A stretch of 64,000 nucleotides of DNA. It comes from Kryptolebias marmoratus. Its lineage: Eukaryota; Chordata; Actinopteri; Cyprinodontiformes; Rivulidae. Where the stretch lies: NCBI RefSeq assembly GCF_001649575.2, contig NC_051439.1, forward strand, positions 13,841,875 through 13,905,874, written 5' to 3'. Made by a program: the position numbers and the translations under genes. Of this stretch, positions 58,508 through 64,000 are shown one piece after another (position 1 is the stretch's first letter; every line of letters starts with the position of its first letter). Below the pieces are notes generated by a model. The model was not told the DNA's origin, ran no database searches, and was given only the letters and a program-made list of their open reading frames with translations.

Positions 58508-60163
58508 ATGCCAGGACAAATCCCAGATCCCTCCGTGACGGCAGGCTCCCTGCCCAGCCTGGGCCCGCTGGCTGGGATCTCGGCCACCACGCTGACTGAC
58601 AAGCTGAAGTTTGGCGACCTCCAGGAGTTTGGAACAATGCTGTCACCGCTGCACTTCCTGGACAGTTTGGGAAAGAGGCCTCTAGTCATCAAAACGGAGG
58701 TAAAAGACACAGCGATCCACACCGATATTTTCTGGGTGGACGGATTTATTTATTTTTTGTTTGTTTTGTGGAAGTACTTTTGCTGTCCTCAACAATCAGA
58801 CCCTCTAGTTTAAGGATCTGCAGTTTCTGGCCTCATTTTTAGCATCTTTCCCACTAAATAAAGTTCATATTGAGCCACAAAATCTACCTGACTCTCAAAA
58901 AACATACTTGATCAATTGTAATTTATACACTATTTAAAAAAGACAGATTATGTTCCCTTGTAAAGTTGTAATTTTTAAGTGTTAAGGCAAATGAGGGGAA
59001 GAAAAAAAGCAACCTTTTATATGTAAAAAAATGAAACTTTTTTTTTTAAATTAAAAAATTTTGTTAAAATTATGTTGATTTGAAAAAGAAGAAAGCAGCC
59101 AGTCGGAGCTAAATAGAGGCTAAAGCTGCAGCCAAATGTTTTAAAAAGATTTAACATAAAAATTAGTTTTTTTTTCTATACAAAACCAGAACCTACTTAA
59201 ACTTACAGGCTTTTATTAGAGGCAGACCTTTGTTTGTATTTTTTTATATTATTATAAGAAACCAAAGAGCAGTTTGCCTCGAGTATGTAGGAAAAAAAGT
59301 AATTTTTTTTTGCGGAATTTGGTTAACGAAGACACTATACATCAGGAAGCTGCATGAGTGAATTACAACACCGGCTTGACTGCAGTTTTAACACATTCTA
59401 GTGTATGAAATGTAAAAAATGGTTTGAAGATGTTGTTCACAAGCAGCTTCACCTTCTTGTATTGTTGGAGTTACTGAGCTGAAGCCATTTTATGCACAAG
59501 TTGCAAAAGAAATGGACAAGTAAACTTATAAAAGTACCTTTTCATGTCGATTTAAATCAAAGCTTTACGCAGGTTCATGTTATTTGTTCAAAGTTACATA
59601 AAGGGCCGCTTCAGAGGGGCTGAAGAGCCACAGGTGGCTCCAGAGCCGTGGGTTGCAGACCCCTGATCTACTGGGACATAATGGGAGTGTTTGCATTGAT
59701 TATTAGAGGGGAAATATGGTTTTCTTATACATAAACATACAACTCTTGCAGTCTGTTTTTTTAATCTCTGCACTGTTTTTTAGAGAGACGAAGAGGAGGA
59801 GAGAAGAAAACGGCGGCGAGAGAAAAACAAAGTGGCTGCTGCTCGATGTCGGAACAAAAAGAAAGAGAGGACAGACTATCTACAAAAAGTAAAACACACT
59901 GAGACAACCGTTACCTCACTTCACACTTATTCAGTGCTGCAGTGGCTCAAATATGCTCCTTTCTTTTCTTCTTTCAGGAGTCAGAACGATTAGAGATGTT
60001 AAACTCCGACCTCAAAGCCCAGATCGAGGAGCTGAAGCTTGAGCGGCAGCAGCTCATTGTCATGCTCAACCGCCATCGTCCCACGTGCATCGTCCGGACG
60101 GACAGCGTTAAAACCCCGGAGAGCGAGGCCAACCCCCTGCTGCAGCAGCTCGAGGACAACTGA
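58508..60163 (+). CDS. jdp2: JDP2, Jun dimerization protein 2 (complete)
   Basis: Nuclear bZIP repressor that pairs with Jun and ATF proteins at AP-1 and CRE sites and recruits histone deacetylases. Three coding exons join in phase 0: 58508-58699, 59784-59888, 59978-60163; 160 residues (human 163). It starts MPGQIPDPSVTAGSLPSLGP. The basic region is RRKRRREKNKVAAARCRNKK, the zipper follows from ESERLEMLNSDLKAQIEELK, and the conserved tail is RHRPTCIVRTDSVKTPESEA. VIKTE at the end of the first coding exon matches the family's sumoylation position. The frame is open upstream of the ATG back to the acceptor at 58482 (VVKTESDA), so an upstream exon could lengthen the N-terminus. AATAAA is at 60944. 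It follows fos as in human. Confidence 0.96.
58700..59783 (+). other. jdp2 intron with a hAT-like terminal fragment
   Basis: AT-rich intron. Near 59,605-59,670 it carries 'gaagagccacaggtggctcc' followed by 'gagccgtgggttgcagacccctg', a pattern found at ends of hAT-type DNA transposon remnants. No transposase is present. Confidence 0.5.
59605..59670 (+). mobile_element. hAT-type transposon end, fragment
   Basis: The run 'gagccacaggtggctc' is itself palindromic, and the block ends 'gcagacccctg', the reverse complement of the CAGGGGTC-type hAT terminus. Only one end was found. The identification is by remembered pattern. Confidence 0.45.
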
Positions 60164-60271
60164 AGGCACTGACTTTCCTGCCATTTCCAGGCGAAGTCAA
60201 TGACTCGCAGCACTTGCTCCGCACCAGGAAGAACAGATCCAGGGACGAAGGTCTCCCGCTTGTTTGTCGCC

Positions 60272-60272
<1 letters not shown>

Positions 60273-60302
<30 letters not shown>

Positions 60303-60310
60303 TCATCATC
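60273..60310. repeat. (ATC)n trinucleotide run in the jdp2 3' UTR
   Basis: About twelve ATC units with one GTC variant. The minus open frame beginning with a methionine run is a repeat translation. Confidence 0.9.
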
Positions 60311-61069
60311 AAAACCTTTAGGAAAATTACACTCCTGACAGCAACATTATTGGTTTACAGTCAACTCTAATTACATTTAATCAGCTAGAGGAGCATCTTT
60401 TATTTTTTTAAACACAGTTCATGTTTCCTCAGTAACTGAATCAGTTTGCTCTTTGCGGTCCATTTTTATTTACATTTTCTTGAACTCGTCACAGAACTAA
60501 ACCACGACTTCTTCACAAACTTACTGTTTAAACACCAGTCCAATCATCTTTGACAACAGTTATGGTGTTTACAGTCATGTGACCAAGATGGTTTTATAAC
60601 TGCTGGAACGCATGAACGATCACAGACTGATGACATGAAAAGAGACGAGAAACCAAAACTTTCATGTACCTTTTTTTAGTTTTAGAAGTAGTTAAATCTA
60701 CATGCAAAGAACCCCAGTTACCATTTCTCTTTGTTTTTCATAGTAGCAGAACAAATAACTCTCTGTTCTGTATTTCAATGTTTTGGCGCAGGCGTCATAT
60801 ATGCACATATATAAAAGAAGTGTTTACATTTGACTTTATTTACTGTTTCCATATTGTTACAGCCAATTATGTTTTTATATATATATACTTTTGTATATAT
60901 TGTTATATAAGCTATCACAAAAGCATTTTATATTTCCTGAAGAAATAAATGTTTAGTTTCTTTTTAGTGGATTCATTCATTATTTCTATGCATTTTTTAA
61001 AATTATAACAAACATGTTTTATAAACCCATTTTCAGGTAAATGATGCCACCTAGTGGTAATGATGCGAC

Positions 61070-61340
61070 TTAATTTGTTTCCATTTTATGTAAGGGGAAC
61101 AGATTATTTCAGGCGGCTAAAATATTTTGTTTCCCCCTCCTAACTTTGGCAAATAAAGAGCAAATGTTATCAAAATCACAGGATTTATTGTTGATGATGA
61201 AAGGATTAAGCACAGTTAAGGACTTGCAGGTAAATTAATTTGTTTCCATTTTATGTAGGGGGAACAGATTATTTCAGGCAGCTGAAATATCCATTCTCTT
61301 CTCTCCTCCCCCCATAACTTTGGCAAATAAAAAGCAACTG
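61070..61340 (+). repeat. direct repeat pair of about 95-105 bp
   Basis: Copy 1 (about 61070-61165) and copy 2 (about 61235-61340) share 'taatttgtttccatttta', 'gggaacagattatttcaggc' and 'taactttggcaaataaa' in the same order, with small differences. The spacer of about 70 bases is unrelated. Confidence 0.85.
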
Positions 61341-62177
61341 TTTCCTAATTCTCAAACATTATGTGTGATAGCATACTAGACATTTCCTTAATCCAGCAAT
61401 CTGTCATATTTTACATTAGAACGGGTTTTGTCAAAAAAGTCTAGACTCTGATCTTTTCAGGAAGTCTTTATTTTTGTGCCCTGCTATCAGCTAACTTCGC
61501 TCCTCTTGTATCAGAAATGAAAAATTATAAATGCACACTACGTGTTAGGAACCTGTGTTTGTTGACTGACTTTTATTTGTCAGGCTTAAGAGACAAAAGT
61601 TGAAAAAAGATCGATTCTCTTCGCAGGGGGAACAGATTTTCGCACAAGAGCGGAACTCCTTCGAAATGGAACGCGGCCCTCATTAACACACCTGCGCTCT
61701 CTTTATTTACTTTCAAACCAAAATGTCTGCCGGGGAACAGCCTGTTACCGCAGGCGGGGATTCAATAAGCAGATTAAGAGCTGAGGGGGGGAAAACGGGA
61801 GCTAAACATCCCTTCAGATGATGGAGGAGCATTATTTTCTTGAGGAGTTTTTTTTTTTTTTTTTTGAGTAGAGCTGCTGATTTGTGACGTTGCAGTGGAG
61901 GAGTGAGTCTGTCATCTCTTATCTCAGCAGCTGGGTGGAGTAAAAGTGGCCTCGGCTCCTATAATAAAGAGAATTTCACTCAACTCCAGGACAACAGGTC
62001 AGTCCTCTGGAAAGAAGCAGATACATGTGAAGCCACCTCAGTAGAAAACCAACTTCCTGATAATCAATTTTAAAGCATCACGTGAACCGAAAGTGATACT
62101 GTCACTTTTATGTTCCGGGTTTTTTCCTCTGTTTTCAGAGAACTTTTTCTTGTTTGTTTGTTTTCCTGAATCAGAAA

Positions 62178-62729
62178 ATGGGGGACAACAGCCCCCAGGA
62201 TGGCGCAGAGAACGGTCCACACCTGGAAGCCAAAGGTCCAGATGTCGGGGCCCAGTCCGAGCGCATCCCGAACGGAGAGCCTGCGCTCCAGACGCGCCTG
62301 TACAAGCGGCGCTGGGTGATCGTGTTCCTCTTCAGCTGCTACTCTCTGTGCAACGCCTACCAGTGGATCCAGTACGGCATCATCAGCAACATCATCATGA
62401 AGTTCTACAAGGTGGATGGCTTCGCCGTGGACTGGCTCTCCATGGTCTACATGCTCGCCTACATCCCGCTCATATTCCCGGCCACCTGGATCCTGGACAA
62501 GAAGGGACTGCGCTTCACCGCGCTCCTGGCGAACGCGCTGAACTGCGCGGGCACGTGGATAAAGGTGGCCAGCGCCCGGCCCGACCTGTTCTGGGTCACC
62601 ATGCTCGGACAGTGCGCGAGCTCTCTTGCTCAGATCTTCATCCTCGGGATGCCCTCCATTCTCGCCTCTACCTGGTTTGGAGCCGATGAGGTCTCCACTG
62701 CCTGCTCCATTGGAGTTTTTGGCAATCAG
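62178..62729 (+). CDS. flvcr2: FLVCR2, major-facilitator choline/heme-related transporter (first coding exon, partial)
   Basis: Twelve-helix plasma-membrane transporter of the MFS, known for choline uptake at the blood-brain barrier and earlier linked to heme. Only the first coding exon (184 residues) is in the window; it ends at a clean donor (CAG then gtgaga) and the rest is past the right edge. The N-terminal 45 or so residues are hydrophilic. [20 protein letters not shown] then opens the first helix, followed by [49 protein letters not shown] and [14 protein letters not shown], all typical of FLVCR proteins. The start ATG at 62178 is the first in frame. FLVCR2 rather than FLVCR1 is chosen because of the jdp2 neighbour. 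Confidence 0.92.
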
Positions 62730-64000
62730 GTGAGATGAAAGTAATTTTATTATCACAACCGCAGTTTCAAAAGAGTTGGGAAGTTATGTGAAATTAAAAT
62801 AGAAAGTGAATGCAGTCATATAATCATGTAAATTCATATTTTATTCACAGCTGAACAGTTAACACGTCAAGATAGCCCAGATAGTCCCTCTCCTCTTTAG
62901 TTCAGAGGTCGTGATGTCTGTGGTTTCAAGGTTGCAGCTTCAGCCTGTTGTTGTCCCCGTCCCAACTTTTCGAAATGTGTTGCTGCTGTTACCAATTTCC
63001 AAATGACCATTATTTCCCCCCAAAACTTTGTAATTCTTGAGTTTTCAACATTTGGTATGTTTACTATGTTCCACTGGTTTTAAAATCTGGGTTTATGGGA
63101 ATTGTAAATCATTACGTTCAGCTTTTATTTACATTTTACACAACGTGCCGACTTTTTCAGAACTGTGATAGTAGATGTTTGTATGGCTTAAGGGGAAAAA
63201 ATGGACCCACATTTGCATTTATTTCACAAAGTGCCTCTGCACTTTGTATCACTCTTTTATAAATCTTACAAATCCAGAAATGAAAATAAACTTTAGAATT
63301 GAAATATTTACAGTTATTTCAGTGTAATATGAACCAATGAATAAGACTTAAATCTAATTAATTTAAATAATGGTGTTATTTTAGTGCATATAATAATTGT
63401 ACTTGGAAGAAATGTGCAACAAACAGAAAAATCCTAAACCATGAGGCTTTGCTCACCTGTGTTCATCTCCCGGTTTGCTGGTTTACCTCTTTAATTATTT
63501 GTGCTTATTGTTATGAGGTCAAAAATAATTATTGCAAAGAAAGAAACACTTTCTTCTTATTTTGGGTAAAAATGTACATGGTTGGATGCCTAAAATACCC
63601 TTTTCACAATCCTTACAGCTCTCATATTAAACTCTTGGTTGAACAACAAGGCAGCCTTCTCTGATAAAACTAGTTGTGTTACTTTGGGTTGTGCCATCTT
63701 TCCTAGTTTACTTAAAACAAGTGTTTGCAAACTCGCAAAGCAAGACTTCACTAACACAGTAAGTTAGGATGGGCATTGGAAGCACACACACAGCAACTAT
63801 ACATCCGTCTGAGGCACAAAAGCAGCCGCTGGTGTGTGTGTGCTTACCTTGCAAAAGCTTATCAGGCTTCATGGATTTTTCTCACACTTGGAAACGTTTC
63901 TGATGGATTCATTGAAACATTTTGTCATGTTCTTTACTCAGGGCTGGAGTAAATGTTTGTATCGGAAGAATTCAGAGTTTTAGCTCGGTGTACCTTTTTA
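62730..64000 (+). other. flvcr2 intron to the right edge
   Basis: About 1.3 kb with no recognised exon. AT-rich, with no clear repeat element. The 71-residue open frame at 63449-63664 shows no similarity. Confidence 0.6.

Larger units (their letters stand above)
60164..62177. other. jdp2 3' untranslated region and spacer to flvcr2
   Basis: Holds an ATC/CAT run at 60273-60310, the jdp2 poly(A) signal at 60944, a direct repeat pair at about 61070-61165 and 61235-61340, and the flvcr2 upstream region. BATF, expected here from the human order, was not found. Confidence 0.55.

Overview
This window is vertebrate nuclear DNA, and almost certainly from a ray-finned (teleost) fish. Every confident gene is a vertebrate gene split into short exons with GT-AG or GC-AG introns. 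Introns are small and the spacers carry long microsatellites. The proteins are close to their human counterparts, and four tandem type II C-type lectin receptors of the teleost CD209/asialoglycoprotein-receptor-like kind sit in the middle. A percomorph such as a cichlid would fit, but I cannot fix the species from sequence alone.

Layout, left to right. (1) 1-11,308: the 5' end of eml5 on the minus strand; four coding exons are visible and the gene runs off the left edge. (2) 12,513-16,052: complete ttc8 (BBS8) on the plus strand, head-to-head with eml5 across about 1.2 kb. (3) 16,732-30,105: four tandem minus-strand genes for type II membrane receptors, here called CTLD-A, B, C and D. Each has six coding exons with the same intron phases: cytoplasmic tail, transmembrane segment, coiled stalk, and three exons for the C-type lectin domain. 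A resembles C and B resembles D, so the array looks like a duplicated two-gene module. (4) 31,747-38,160: complete nek9 (23 coding exons). (5) 40,005-41,291: zc2hc1c on the minus strand, sharing a promoter region with plus-strand acyp1 (42,254-42,794). (6) 44,230-49,746: complete mlh3 (12 coding exons). (7) 51,663-53,858: a fos gene. (8) 58,508-60,163: jdp2. (9) From 62,178: the first coding exon of flvcr2, which runs off the right edge.

From memory of the human map, eml5/ttc8 match 14q31.3 and nek9/zc2hc1c/acyp1/mlh3/fos/jdp2/flvcr2 match 14q24.3. Here the two blocks are joined with the lectin array between them. The nek9-to-mlh3 block is inverted relative to fos-jdp2-flvcr2, and TMED10 and BATF are not at their expected places.

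The genes do not form one pathway. Cilium and microtubule genes (eml5, ttc8), a mitotic kinase (nek9), a mismatch-repair/meiotic nuclease subunit (mlh3) and two AP-1 family bZIP factors (fos, jdp2) are neighbours through conserved synteny. The accessory part of the locus is the lectin array. Its members differ both in the predicted sugar/calcium site and in tyrosine motifs of the cytoplasmic tail, in a pattern that suggests paired or divergent receptors.

Exon boundaries come from reading splice sites and checking that frame is kept across every junction. Functions of named genes come from family knowledge. No alignment or database search was run.
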